Below are positions 8,404-18,695 of a stretch of DNA of 64,000 nt, piece by piece. Position 1 is the stretch's first letter; every line of letters begins with the position of its first letter. The DNA comes from Roseateles oligotrophus (GTDB lineage Bacteria; Pseudomonadota; Gammaproteobacteria; Burkholderiales; Burkholderiaceae_C), in the NCBI RefSeq assembly GCF_014204525.1, contig NZ_JACHLP010000001.1, forward strand, positions 930,001 through 994,000, written 5' to 3'. The notes below the pieces were generated by a model. The model had not been told where the DNA came from. It saw nothing but the letters and a program-made list of their open reading frames with translations, and did no database searches. Position numbers and translations under genes: made by a program.

Positions 8404-8691
8404 CTAGGCCCGCAAAGCATCGGCGGCTACCGCCTGGACCGGCACCAGCACGGCGGCGGCGGCACCGGCGCAGGTCTTGCCGCAAGAAGTCGCGCAGGCA
8501 CCGCCGCAGCGACCAGCGCAACCGGCCTTCATCAAGGCCTCATCAAACACCTCGCGGGCGCAATCCAGGCAGCAGGCACAGGCCGAGGCCACCCGGGTTT
8601 CATCTTGCAGAAGATCAAAATTGCGAACGCCGGACTCCACGCTGCGGCGGATGTCGCGGTCGGAGACGCGATGGCAGAGGCAAACAATCAT
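8404..8691 (-). CDS. bfd: bacterioferritin-associated ferredoxin with a cysteine-repeat tail
   Basis: Bfd binds a 2Fe-2S cluster and reduces the iron core of bacterioferritin so that iron can be released. The cluster ligands are visible as CLC (Cys4, Cys6) and Cys38/Cys41. The length is 95 aa from MIVCLCHRVSD; the frame is open 12 codons further upstream, but this Met fits the family. After the normal domain a tail carries Cys58, 62, 66, 70 and 74, exactly every fourth residue, which is not part of E. coli Bfd as I know it. The bfr gene is next upstream on the same strand. Confidence 0.88.
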   Translation of the reverse strand: MIVCLCHRVSDRDIRRSVESGVRNFDLLQDETRVASACACCLDCAREVFDEALMKAGCAGRCGGACATSCGKTCAGAAAAVLVPVQAVAADALRA

Positions 8692-8752
8692 CGGGGAATC
8701 GCCAGCGGTTTGATCGGGCTGCACCAAGGTGCGATGGCCCGAATACTAACGC

Positions 8753-8773
8753 AAATGCGAATCCCTCTCAATA
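8753..8773 (-). promoter_or_regulatory. possible Fur-binding site upstream of bfd
   Basis: The stretch AAATGCGAATCCCTCTCAAT resembles the A/T-rich GAATNNNTCTCA form of beta-proteobacterial Fur sites and lies about 60-80 bp upstream of the bfd start. Bfd is iron-repressed in other bacteria. It is a weaker match than the sites at 9441 and 24150. Confidence 0.35.
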
Positions 8774-8780
8774 TCTATGG

Positions 8781-8798
8781 TCTTGGCAAACGCCAAGA
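8781..8798 (-). terminator. hairpin downstream of bfr
   Basis: TCTTGGC and GCCAAGA with a 4-base loop, 17 bp past the bfr stop codon. No clear T-run follows on the minus strand, so termination is uncertain. It separates bfr from the bfd promoter region. Confidence 0.35.
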
Positions 8799-8815
8799 AC
8801 CACATCACCGCTGAA

Positions 8816-9295
8816 TCAGGATGCGGCGCCGCCCATCTGGGTCTGCAGCCAGTTCTGCTCACCCAACTGGGCCACCAGCTCGATCTGGGTTTCCAGATGG
8901 TCGATGTGCTCCTCGGTGTCGGACAAGATTTCTTCCAGCACCTCACGGGACACGTAGTCGCGCACGGTTTCGCAGTAGGCGATTGCTTCCTTCAACAGCG
9001 GATGCGAGCCGACCTCGATCTTCAGATCACAGTGCAGGACCTCGACCGCGGACTCACCGATATACAGCTTGCCCAGATCCTGCAGATTGGGCAGGCCTTC
9101 CAGCATCAGGATGCGATCCATCAGCTTGTCGGCATGCTTCATCTCCTCGATGGACTCCTCGTACTCATGCTTGGCCAGGCGCTCAAAGCCCCAGTTCTTC
9201 AGCATGCGGTAGTGCAAGAAATATTGGTTGATGGCCGTCAGCTCATTCTTCAGCTGGGCATTCAGATACTCAATGACCTTGGCGTCACCCTTCAT
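8816..9295 (-). CDS. bfr: bacterioferritin
   Basis: Iron-storage subunit of 159 aa that forms a 24-mer shell with haem at dimer interfaces. The start [12 protein letters not shown] is the canonical Bfr N-terminus, with AGGAG upstream; the open frame beyond it is not conserved. Visible ligands are Met52 (haem), Glu18, Glu51, His54, Glu94 and His130. The position equivalent to Glu127 of E. coli Bfr reads Thr (DTEEHID), so the ferroxidase centre may differ or use the adjacent Glu128. Its neighbours bfd and hemP make an iron-handling cluster. Confidence 0.93.
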   Translation of the reverse strand: MKGDAKVIEYLNAQLKNELTAINQYFLHYRMLKNWGFERLAKHEYEESIEEMKHADKLMDRILMLEGLPNLQDLGKLYIGESAVEVLHCDLKIEVGSHPLLKEAIAYCETVRDYVSREVLEEILSDTEEHIDHLETQIELVAQLGEQNWLQTQMGGAAS

Positions 9296-9440
9296 GGCAG
9301 GCTCCTCTTTGTTTGTTTGGACAGATGCTTGGTGCCGATTGTGGCTGGAGGCGCGAGCCACTCCCAGCAAATGCCCTCTTTTTCACTTTGCATGCGAAGC
9401 GTTCTCATGCAAGCCCTTGCGCTCATCGACATTAAATTTG

Positions 9441-9461
9441 TTATTAGCAATGATTCTCATT
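9441..9461 (+). promoter_or_regulatory. Fur box upstream of hemP
   Basis: The core AATGATTCTCATT (9449-9461) is close to the Fur consensus core AATGATAATCATT, in an A/T-rich stretch 13-33 bp before the hemP start. It sits where it would block transcription when iron is plentiful. Confidence 0.7.
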
Positions 9462-9473
9462 TAGAATTCAAAA

Positions 9474-9791
9474 ATGGATGCTCAATTCAACCCAACCGCC
9501 GCCTCGACTCCCTACCCCTCCGAGCTCGATGCGCCGCCCAAGGCCTCGCTTGCTCAGGCTCGTTCGCCCTACTCGACGAGTCAGCAAACCGTGCAACAAG
9601 CCTGTCGCCCCAGCGCCTCAAGCCACGCCTCCTTGGCCCCCGCAAGCTCGCACAAGCACGAGCAAGCCACCTTGCCGCGCTTCAATAGCGAGCAGTTGCT
9701 GAACGGTGCCCGCGAGATGGAAATCGAACATGGCGGCAGCCTGTATCGCCTGCGCCTGACGGCCTTGGGCAAGCTGATCCTGACCAAATAA
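9474..9791 (+). CDS. hemP: hemin uptake protein HemP with long N-terminal extension
   Basis: The C-terminal 35 residues, from SEQLLNGAREMEIEHGG to LGKLILTK, match the small HemP/HmuP protein linked to haem uptake. HemP proteins are usually about 60 aa; this one is 105 aa. The extra N-terminal 65-70 residues are Ser/Ala/Pro/Gln-rich and low-complexity. No ATG that would restore the short form is visible in frame before the conserved part, and the SD is poor. It follows a Fur box. No haem receptor or ABC transporter gene follows; the next gene is a PEP-CTERM protein. Confidence 0.82.
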   Translation: MDAQFNPTAASTPYPSELDAPPKASLAQARSPYSTSQQTVQQACRPSASSHASLAPASSHKHEQATLPRFNSEQLLNGAREMEIEHGGSLYRLRLTALGKLILTK

Positions 9792-10002
9792 ACCCACGAC
9801 GCGGCTCGCACCGAGCCATCTCACCATCGCACAAAGTGAGTTCAAGCCATCTATACAGGGGATTCGTGCAAACCGCACGAACCAATAAGATACCAATTTG
9901 AAGGAGAACGAAGAACCCGCGCTCACCTCCCTAGAATGAAGGGAGACGTCAGGGAAGTCTCCTGTCGTTCATTCTGTACACCAAGACACAGGGAAGCTTT
10001 TG
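9792..10002 (+). other. intergenic region with two stem-loops before a PEP-CTERM gene
   Basis: No gene is seen here. TTCGTGC (9863-9869) pairs with GCACGAA (9875-9881). A larger hairpin has outer arms GAATGAA (9934-9940) and TTCATTC (9968-9974) and inner arms GGAGAC/GTCTCC. The second lies about 30 bp before the start codon and may be part of the 5' leader. I found no convincing sigma-54 -24/-12 element. Confidence 0.4.
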
Positions 10003-11049
10003 ATGAATAGAAAATCCTCCAAGCGCGCGAGTGGAATCAAATTGGTATCTGCCGCAGCCTTGTTCTGCCTGGCCTCGGCTGCGCAAGCATTGCCGGTGCT
10101 GGACTTTGGTCCAGCCAGCCAGTACAGCGGCTTCTTTTTCTCCAACGTCAACGCCGCAGCCGACGTAGAAGGCCGCCTGGCCGTCGGCGGCAATCTGACC
10201 AGCGGATTCGACGTCGGCTACCGCAACCCCTACGGCAGCACCGCACCCTCCTTGGTCGTCGCGGGCAATGTATCCCTCACCAGCCAATGGGGCAGTGCCG
10301 GTTCGATCTACAACGGCCCGACCTACAGCACCAACACCAACAAGACCATCGGCCCCAGCACCGCACCATGGATTGGCGAGCACAAGCTGGCCGCAGGCAA
10401 TCTGGTCTACGGCGGCAGCCTGACCGCGGCGAACTGGCAGTACGCCACAGCGACCAAGAACGCCAACTACATCGACTTCGCCGCGGCCAAGACGCAGCTG
10501 AGCAATTTGTCGACCCAACTGGCCTCGGCAAGCCAAGTCGGCAGCTGGATCAGCGGCAGTAGCGGCGTGCAACTGATGGGCGACGGCGCTTCCGACATCC
10601 AGGTCTTCAATCTGGGTAACACCGAGCTGAAGAATATCTCGCTGAGCAATATCAAGGCCGGCGCTCACATCGTGATCAATAGCACCCTGAGCAATGTGGT
10701 GTTCTCGGGCGATCTGGGCGGCAACCTCGGCGCGTCGATCGATGGCCTGGCCAGCTTCCGCGACCGCGTGGTGTTCAACCTCAGCAATGCGAGCTCGGTC
10801 AATGTCAGCACCTTTCTGAATGGCAGCGTGCTGGCCGTCAACGCCGATGTGCTGGGTTCCGGTCATCTGGAAGGCACTTTGATCGCCAACTCGCTGAGCG
10901 CTGGCGCCAACGGCAAGCTGGAACTGGGCTATGAAACCTTCAGGCCCTATGTGCCCACCTCGCCCGTGCCCGAACCCGAGACCTATGCCTTGATGTTGGC
11001 CGGTCTGGCCGCCGTGAGCTTCATCGCCCGCCGCCGCAAGCTGGGCTGA
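10003..11049 (+). CDS. choice-of-anchor A family PEP-CTERM protein
   Basis: Exported protein of about 348 aa. It has a signal peptide (cleavage near AAQALP), a body in the style of choice-of-anchor A domains (FFFSNVNAAADVEGRLAVGGNL near the start, VVFNLSNASSVNV and GSVLAVNADVLGSGHLEGTLIANSL near the end) and a C-terminal sorting signal. That signal is VPEPETYALMLAGLAAVSF followed by IARRRK: PEP motif, hydrophobic helix, basic tail. Exosortase would cut it in the inner membrane; the mature product is probably released into an extracellular matrix. ATG 10003 is chosen, though TTG at 10000 is in frame. No exosortase gene is in the window. Confidence 0.85.
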   Translation: MNRKSSKRASGIKLVSAAALFCLASAAQALPVLDFGPASQYSGFFFSNVNAAADVEGRLAVGGNLTSGFDVGYRNPYGSTAPSLVVAGNVSLTSQWGSAGSIYNGPTYSTNTNKTIGPSTAPWIGEHKLAAGNLVYGGSLTAANWQYATATKNANYIDFAAAKTQLSNLSTQLASASQVGSWISGSSGVQLMGDGASDIQVFNLGNTELKNISLSNIKAGAHIVINSTLSNVVFSGDLGGNLGASIDGLASFRDRVVFNLSNASSVNVSTFLNGSVLAVNADVLGSGHLEGTLIANSLSAGANGKLELGYETFRPYVPTSPVPEPETYALMLAGLAAVSFIARRRKLG

Positions 11050-11090
11050 TGCAAGACGAGGAGGTGCTGAGTTCCAGCGTCTCCCTCCCT

Positions 11091-11122
11091 GGCGCCGACA
11101 AGAGCTCTGCCTTGTCGGCGCC
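11091..11122 (+). terminator. perfect 12-bp inverted repeat after the PEP-CTERM gene
   Basis: GGCGCCGACAAG (11091-11102) and CTTGTCGGCGCC (11111-11122) with an 8-base loop, then TTGCATTTG. A likely terminator for the plus-strand gene ending at 11049. Confidence 0.7.
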
Positions 11123-11169
11123 TTGCATTTGTGCAGCCCAAAGCCCAAGAGCAGGGCCGCGGAAACGAC

Positions 11170-11195
11170 AAAGGCCTCTCTCTCGAGAGGCCTTT
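11170..11195 (-). terminator. terminator for the minus-strand PEP-CTERM gene
   Basis: AAAGGCCTCTC (11170-11180) and GAGAGGCCTTT (11185-11195) with a 4-base loop, 36 bp beyond the stop of the convergent minus-strand gene. With A/T tracts on both sides it may work in both directions. Confidence 0.75.
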
Positions 11196-11230
11196 GCCAA
11201 TTGCGCCAGCGAGACTTCGCTGGCCGCGCC

Positions 11231-11929
11231 TCAAGCAGCGTTACGGCGACGGGCAACAAAGCCGAGCGCGGCCAAGCCCCCCAGCAACATGGCCAGGCTG
11301 GTCGGCTCCGGCACCGCCGTGGCCACCACCAGGTCCTGGAAGTTAGCGTTGCTCAGGCGGCTGATGGTGTAGAGGTCCGCACCTTGGTAATTGACGGCAG
11401 CATTCAGATAGCTGTGCACCTGGCTCACAAAGGCTGCATCATCCTGCGCCAGGCTGCCGCCCTGGCTCAACGGAGCACTCAGGCCGGTAAAGAAGAATGA
11501 ACCCTGATGAGCCGCCACGCTGAGGGGTGTGCCGGTGCTTTCATGAGTGATCTCCCACACCGCGGTTTGGAAAGCCGCCTGCTGGAAGGCATTGTTCAGG
11601 CCGGCGTAGCTGGTCGAAAACAAGCCCTGCAAAGCGGCCGCCTGGCTGCCGCTGAAGCTGCCCGGCGTATAGGTCTGAAAGCCCAGGAAATTGGGCGCGA
11701 ACTCTTGCTGCAACTCCACGCAATAGGCGATGAAGCTGCGGCCCTCGCGATCCACATAGTGCAGCCGGCCGGTGCTGTAATCCTGCGTATCGCTGGTACT
11801 CATCGCCAGGACGTCCGCGTCCTCCCGGACGAACTTGATGTCCAGGCTTTGAGCCGCCTGAGCATTGCCCACGGCCGCCACCCCAGCCAGCAAAAGGCCG
11901 GCGATTGTTGTCATCGTCGTATTTTTCAT
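11231..11929 (-). CDS. PEP-CTERM sorting domain protein
   Basis: Exported protein of 232 aa with a signal peptide MKNTTMTTIAGLLLAGVAA..AQA. It ends in VPEPTSLAMLLGGLAALGF followed by VARRRNAA, a canonical PEP-CTERM signal. The central part (YCVELQQEF, NAFQQAAFQTAVWEITHE, SYLNAAVNY) resembles PEP-CTERM proteins of the TQXA/thioester-like kind, where Cys and Gln could form an internal bond; that is a tentative reading. The start is set at MKNTT. It lies 63 bp downstream of the next PEP-CTERM gene on the same strand, so the two may be co-transcribed. Confidence 0.82.
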   Translation of the reverse strand: MKNTTMTTIAGLLLAGVAAVGNAQAAQSLDIKFVREDADVLAMSTSDTQDYSTGRLHYVDREGRSFIAYCVELQQEFAPNFLGFQTYTPGSFSGSQAAALQGLFSTSYAGLNNAFQQAAFQTAVWEITHESTGTPLSVAAHQGSFFFTGLSAPLSQGGSLAQDDAAFVSQVHSYLNAAVNYQGADLYTISRLSNANFQDLVVATAVPEPTSLAMLLGGLAALGFVARRRNAA

Positions 11930-11992
11930 GGATGGACTCTCCCAAATTCCGCAGTCTTGATGGCGTAATGCCAATTGCATGGAAACGAACGC

Positions 11993-12541
11993 TCAGGCCT
12001 TGCGGCGCTTGCGCAGCACCAGACCCATGGCCGCCAGAGCGGTCAGGCTCAGCACGGCCATCTGAGGCTCGGGAACGGTATTGCTGCTGGGGACCAGGCT
12101 CAACCCCCCCTGGTAGGCGCTGTAGTGCTTGCTACCCCAACCTTGTTCCACCACGATCAGCGTCCAGTCTCCGGCACTCAGGTTGACGGGAGCCAAGTTC
12201 CACTGCTCCACCCAATTCAAACCATTGCTCCAGTTGCCCGCCCTAGACTCGGTGAAGTCAACCCGCGTCACACCGTCAGACTTGAGCAGATAGGCGCTGG
12301 AGATGTCGATGGAGGGCAAGGCTGCCCCCATGCCCAAGGTCTGCAGACTTCCGGAGACCATACCGGCCTGCGCCAGGCGCAGGCTGTAACTGTCTTGCGT
12401 CTGCGCCGTGAATTTGATGTTGTCCTTGCCGAACTGGGCCGGCGCACTGGCGCTCAGCAAGATCGGCCCTGCCACGGCTTGGCCAAGAGCCGTCAGCAAC
12501 AAGCTCGCCACTGCGGCGTACATGGTTTTTTTGTTTCTCAT
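11993..12541 (-). CDS. PEP-CTERM sorting domain protein
   Basis: Exported protein of 182 aa starting at MRNKKTMYAAV; an open frame of 99 codons upstream lacks homology and signal-peptide character. Signal peptide cleavage is near QAVAGP. The body holds ADWTL-like beta strands (VNLSAGDWTLIVVEQGWG), and the C-terminus is VPEPQMAVLSLTALAAMGL then VLRKRRKA. Its function is unknown. It is first in a probable two-gene unit with the PEP-CTERM gene downstream. Confidence 0.8.
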   Translation of the reverse strand: MRNKKTMYAAVASLLLTALGQAVAGPILLSASAPAQFGKDNIKFTAQTQDSYSLRLAQAGMVSGSLQTLGMGAALPSIDISSAYLLKSDGVTRVDFTESRAGNWSNGLNWVEQWNLAPVNLSAGDWTLIVVEQGWGSKHYSAYQGGLSLVPSSNTVPEPQMAVLSLTALAAMGLVLRKRRKA

Positions 12542-12752
12542 GGCTTCACATTCCCTGTGTTTTGAAAGCAATCCTCGCCGGTGGTTTTCGAATGACGTCG
12601 AGCCCAAATTGCTTGCTTGGAATGCTAGAGGATCAGACCGGACATTCGCCCCGCACACCCGGCAGACTTGGGCGATAGGCGTGGAATACGCACGAGTTCT
12701 CCCTGCGGATCGCACCGTCGATCTGGCGCGGTAGGACACTGCCAGAAATGAC

Positions 12753-12782
12753 AAAGCCGCCCGGCTTGCACCGGGCGGCTTT
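12753..12782 (-). terminator. intrinsic terminator downstream of secA
   Basis: AAAGCCGCCCGG (12753-12764) and CCGGGCGGCTTT (12771-12782) form a 12-bp stem with a 6-base loop, 35 bp past the secA stop. Confidence 0.8.
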
Positions 12783-12816
12783 GGATTCTTCTCTGGCCTA
12801 GGCCAGGCTGGGGCGA

Positions 12817-15561
<2,745 letters not shown>

Positions 15562-15919
15562 GCAGCGTGATGGTTGTATCAATGGACGGGGACGGCGGAT
15601 GCTTGTGGTCACGCGCCACCCCTCGCTGAGATCCTCGTCGCCGGCATCGCCGATGCCGGGCAGGAGGTCCGATTTTGTTTTCTAAATGGTCTGTCTTCTG
15701 GACGCCGGGCTCATATGGGGCCGACCGTGATGCTATGCAATAGCTGCTGCGCAGCTTTTGCGTCCTAGCGCCGCCAGCCTTGGCTTGCCAATTCCACCGA
15801 GGTGCAAAACCTTGGCAGTTTAGCATCCGGGTCTGGCGCAGTTTTCTGCAGCAAGCCAGGAACGATAGACAGTCTCCGCGCCTGGCCCGCAGCCAACAAC
15901 GCGGACTACACTGCCCACC
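15562..15919. other. intergenic region between divergent secA and dciA-like genes
   Basis: It holds no supported gene. Small palindromes are CCGGCAT-CGCCG-ATGCCGG around 15642-15661 and AGCTGC-TGC-GCAGCT followed by TTTGCG around 15742-15760. Promoters for both neighbours should be here, but I cannot place -35/-10 hexamers with confidence. Confidence 0.4.
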
Positions 15920-16273
15920 ATGCGCCCCAGCTTCAGACCTCGCTCTTCGCCCGCCTCGCAAGGCGGGCGACAAGTGCCCGACCCGATGCCGATTGCCAAT
16001 GCCTTGGCTCAGCATGAAGGCCTGGCCAGACTGGGCATTTTGCTGCGCGAGTCGAACCGGCGAATGGACATCATCAAACCCGCCCTGCCCGGCGCGCTCA
16101 CGCGCTTCGTCAAGCCTGGGCCGGTGGACGAAGACGGCTGGACCTTGCTGGCGGCGAATGCAGCCATCGCCGCCAAGCTGCGCCATCTGCAGCCGCGCCT
16201 GGAGGCCATGCTGGCCGAGATGGGCATGGTGCCCGCCAAGGTAAGGGTGAAGGTTCAGCAGCAAGGCCTCTGA
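15920..16273 (+). CDS. DciA-like DUF721 protein
   Basis: Small protein of 117 aa. The part from ALAQHEGLARLGILLRESN through LPGALTRFV, LLAANAAIAAKLRHLQPRLE and VKVRVQ-type strands fits the KH-like core of the DUF721/DciA family, the ancestral loader of the replicative helicase DnaB. A similar gene sits near secA in other Burkholderiales. The N-terminal 20 residues are basic and probably disordered. The assignment is by pattern only. Confidence 0.6.
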   Translation: MRPSFRPRSSPASQGGRQVPDPMPIANALAQHEGLARLGILLRESNRRMDIIKPALPGALTRFVKPGPVDEDGWTLLAANAAIAAKLRHLQPRLEAMLAEMGMVPAKVRVKVQQQGL

Positions 16274-16364
16274 AGGCCAGCGGGCCGCGACGAAGCCGCG
16301 TTGAAAAGCAAAACGGCCGCTGTGATTACCCGTCAGGGCTTTCACAACGACCGTCGCTTGATTC

Positions 16365-16440
16365 TGGTGCCGGCTATCGGATTCGAACTGATGACCTACC
16401 GCTTACAAGGCGGTTGCTCTACCAACTGAGCTAAGCCGGC
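16365..16440 (-). tRNA. tRNA-Thr (TGT)
   Basis: A 76-nt cloverleaf on the minus strand. The acceptor stem is GCCGGCT with AGCCGGC, CCA is encoded, the D arm is AGCTCAGTTGGTAGAGC, the anticodon is TGT in CCTTGTAAGC, and the T loop is GTTCGAATC. Confidence 0.97.
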
Positions 16441-16480
16441 ACAAGCTGAGAATTATAGGGGCATTTTCCGCCCCTCAAAT

Positions 16481-17122
16481 TCATTTGACGCGTTTTAGTG
16501 CGGGACGGCCTGCACCGGGAGCGGGGCCGTTAGGTTCGTCGTCGCCATCGTCAGGCGCATCACCACCCACAGGCTCGGTGCTGCCGGCCGCCCCCAGCTC
16601 GGGCTTGGGCACATCCACATCCGCCTTGCTGGCCGGAATCGGAGCCAGGCGCAGACCGGGCTTGGCCTGCGCAGGCGCCGAAACGGGCGGCTGCGCCGCT
16701 TCGCTTGCCGGCGCCAGGCTGGCACCGGCGACACCGATGGAGTTGCTACCGCCTTGCGCATTGGCAGCCGTGCTGTCGGGCGGCGGAAAAGCCATGCCCT
16801 GCCCGTTCTCACGCGCATAGATGGCCACCACATGATCGACCGGCACGATGATCTCGCGGGCCGTGCCGCCGAAGCGCGCCTTGAACTGAATGAACTCGTT
16901 GCCGAGGTCCAGGCTGCTGGTCGCTTCGAAGCCGACGTTGAGAACAATCTCCTTATTGCTGACGTACTCCATCGGCACCTGCACGAACTTGTCCACATGC
17001 ACCGCGATATAGGGCGTGAAGCCGTTGTCGGTGCACCAGTCGTGCAGGGCGCGAATCAGGTACGGCCGCGTCGAGCTGCTCGCCCCGTTTGCCCCTGCGC
17101 CTTTGTCGCTGCTTTGATCCAT
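16481..17122 (-). CDS. sspB: ClpXP protease specificity-enhancing factor SspB
   Basis: Adaptor that hands ssrA-tagged proteins to ClpXP. The conserved domain is TRPYLIRALHDWCTDNGFTPYI followed by VQVPMEYV, LNVGFEATSSLDLGN and RFGGTAREIIVPVDHVVAIYARENGQGM. A long Pro/Ala-rich disordered tail ends in basic LKRVK, the family's ClpX-binding end. It is 213 aa with an ATG start at 17122. It follows sspA by 10 bp, the usual pair. Confidence 0.92.
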   Translation of the reverse strand: MDQSSDKGAGANGASSSTRPYLIRALHDWCTDNGFTPYIAVHVDKFVQVPMEYVSNKEIVLNVGFEATSSLDLGNEFIQFKARFGGTAREIIVPVDHVVAIYARENGQGMAFPPPDSTAANAQGGSNSIGVAGASLAPASEAAQPPVSAPAQAKPGLRLAPIPASKADVDVPKPELGAAGSTEPVGGDAPDDGDDEPNGPAPGAGRPALKRVK

Positions 17123-17132
17123 GAGGCGGGCT

Positions 17133-17750
17133 TTACTTGCGCATGACCTTTTCGGACGGCGTCAGCGCTTCGATATAGGCCGGACGCGAGAAGATGCGCT
17201 CGGCATACTTCAGCAGGGGCAGCGCGTTCTTGGACAGGTCGATGCCGTAATAGTCGAGGCGCCACAGCAGCGGCGCAATCGCCACGTCCAGCATGGAGAA
17301 ATCGTCGCCCAACATGTATTTGTTCTTCAGGAAGATGGGGGCGAGCTGAGTCAGGCGGTCGCGAATCTGGGCGCGCGCCTTTTCCAACTGCTTGTCAGCG
17401 GCCTTGACGGCTTGGCTGCGGCCTTCCAGCACATTGACGTGGGCGAACAACTCCTTTTCGAAGTTCAGCAGGAACAGACGCACGCGGGCGCGAGCCACCG
17501 GGTCGCCGGGCATCAGCTGGGGATGCGGAAAGCGCTCATCGATGTACTCATTGATGATGTGCGACTCATACAGGATCAGGTCGCGTTCAACGAGGATGGG
17601 CACCTCGTTGTAGGGGTTCATCAAGGCGATGTCTTCGGGCTTGGCGAACAGGTCAACGTCGCGGATTTCGAAGTCCATGCCCTTTTCAAACAGCACGAAG
17701 CGGCAGCGATGCGAGTAAGGGCAGGTGGTTCCAGAATAAAGCACCATCAT
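17133..17750 (-). CDS. sspA: stringent starvation protein A (GST-like)
   Basis: RNA-polymerase-associated glutathione-S-transferase-fold protein, about 205 aa. N-terminal thioredoxin-like part: MMVLYSGTTCPYSHRCRFVL; the cis-Pro region is NEVPILVERDLILYESHIINEYIDE. The C-terminal helical domain holds MLGDDFSMLDVAIAPLLWRLDYYGI. Two Met codons in tandem (17750 and 17747) are possible starts. It lies downstream of petABC and before sspB, the common Burkholderiales order. Confidence 0.93.
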   Translation of the reverse strand: MMVLYSGTTCPYSHRCRFVLFEKGMDFEIRDVDLFAKPEDIALMNPYNEVPILVERDLILYESHIINEYIDERFPHPQLMPGDPVARARVRLFLLNFEKELFAHVNVLEGRSQAVKAADKQLEKARAQIRDRLTQLAPIFLKNKYMLGDDFSMLDVAIAPLLWRLDYYGIDLSKNALPLLKYAERIFSRPAYIEALTPSEKVMRK

Positions 17751-17904
17751 GGCGGCAGGCTCCGAGAGGTCAGGTAGAAAAATTCGCGGTCCAGCAGAGA
17801 GGATCCGCACAAAAGGCAAACGCAGTGGGTCGCTGCGAGAGCAATCCACTGCGCTTTGTGGCCCGAAGCCTGGTGCAAATCGCACCAGATCGAGGCCCCC
17901 AGCT

Positions 17905-18675
17905 TTACTTCACGTCTTTCCAGTACGCGGCATTCAAACGCCAGGCAAACAAGGTCAGCACAGCCAAGAACATCAGCACGACCACACCGAGGCGGAAGCG
18001 CTGGGCCTGGGCCGGCTCGCCCATCCACTGCAGATAGGCTACCAGATCACCAACAGCACTGTCGTATTGATGGGCATCCAACTGGCCGGGCGTCAATTGC
18101 TCGAAGCCCTTGAATTCGTGCACGGTCTTGCTGTGGTCGTGCGGATCTTTCACTTCCTCGAACCTGGCCGCGCGCTGGCCTTGCAACTCCCACAGCACAT
18201 GCGGCATCGCAACGCTGGGGAAGGCCAGATTATTCCATCCCGTGGCCTTGCTGTCGTCGCGGTAGAAAGTCCGCATATAGGTGTAGAGGAAATCAGCCCC
18301 CGAACCCTTGGAACCATCGGCGCGCGAACGGGCAATCACGGTCAGGTCGGGCGGGGTCGCACCGAACCAGTCCTTGGCCTGTTTGGGGTCCATGGTGATC
18401 TTCATCTGGTCGCCCACCTTGTCGGCGGCAAACATCAGATTGCTCTTGATCTGCGCTTCGCTCAGGCCCAGATCACGCAGACGGTTGTAACGGTTATAGG
18501 CCGCCGAGTGGCAGTTCAGGCAGTAATTGACGAACAGCTTGGCACCGTTTTGCAGCGCCGCCACATCCTGCATCTTTTCCTTGGGGAACTTGTCCCACTG
18601 GATGCCGCCGCCAGACGCCAGGGCGCCAGAGACCAGGCCAAAGCAGGTCAGCAGCGTAGCGATGAGTTTCTTCAT
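17905..18675 (-). CDS. petC: cytochrome c1 of the bc1 complex
   Basis: Haem c subunit of respiratory complex III, 256 aa. Signal peptide MKKLIATLLTCFGLVSGALA; haem-binding CLNCH followed by SAAYNRYNRLRDLG; later LYTYMRTFYRD and MPHVLWELQG. One C-terminal membrane anchor (VVVLMFLAVLTLFAWRLN) ends in AAYWKDVK. The start is set at MKKLIAT, the signal peptide start. It is the third gene of petABC. Confidence 0.95.
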   Translation of the reverse strand: MKKLIATLLTCFGLVSGALASGGGIQWDKFPKEKMQDVAALQNGAKLFVNYCLNCHSAAYNRYNRLRDLGLSEAQIKSNLMFAADKVGDQMKITMDPKQAKDWFGATPPDLTVIARSRADGSKGSGADFLYTYMRTFYRDDSKATGWNNLAFPSVAMPHVLWELQGQRAARFEEVKDPHDHSKTVHEFKGFEQLTPGQLDAHQYDSAVGDLVAYLQWMGEPAQAQRFRLGVVVLMFLAVLTLFAWRLNAAYWKDVK

Positions 18676-18695
18676 TCTTTGGACTCCGTTGCTTT

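Noticed and set aside
9792-10002. A sigma-54 promoter for the PEP-CTERM genes
   Set aside because: PEP-CTERM genes can be sigma-54 dependent, but no GG-N10-GC element with the right spacing was found here or upstream of 12541.
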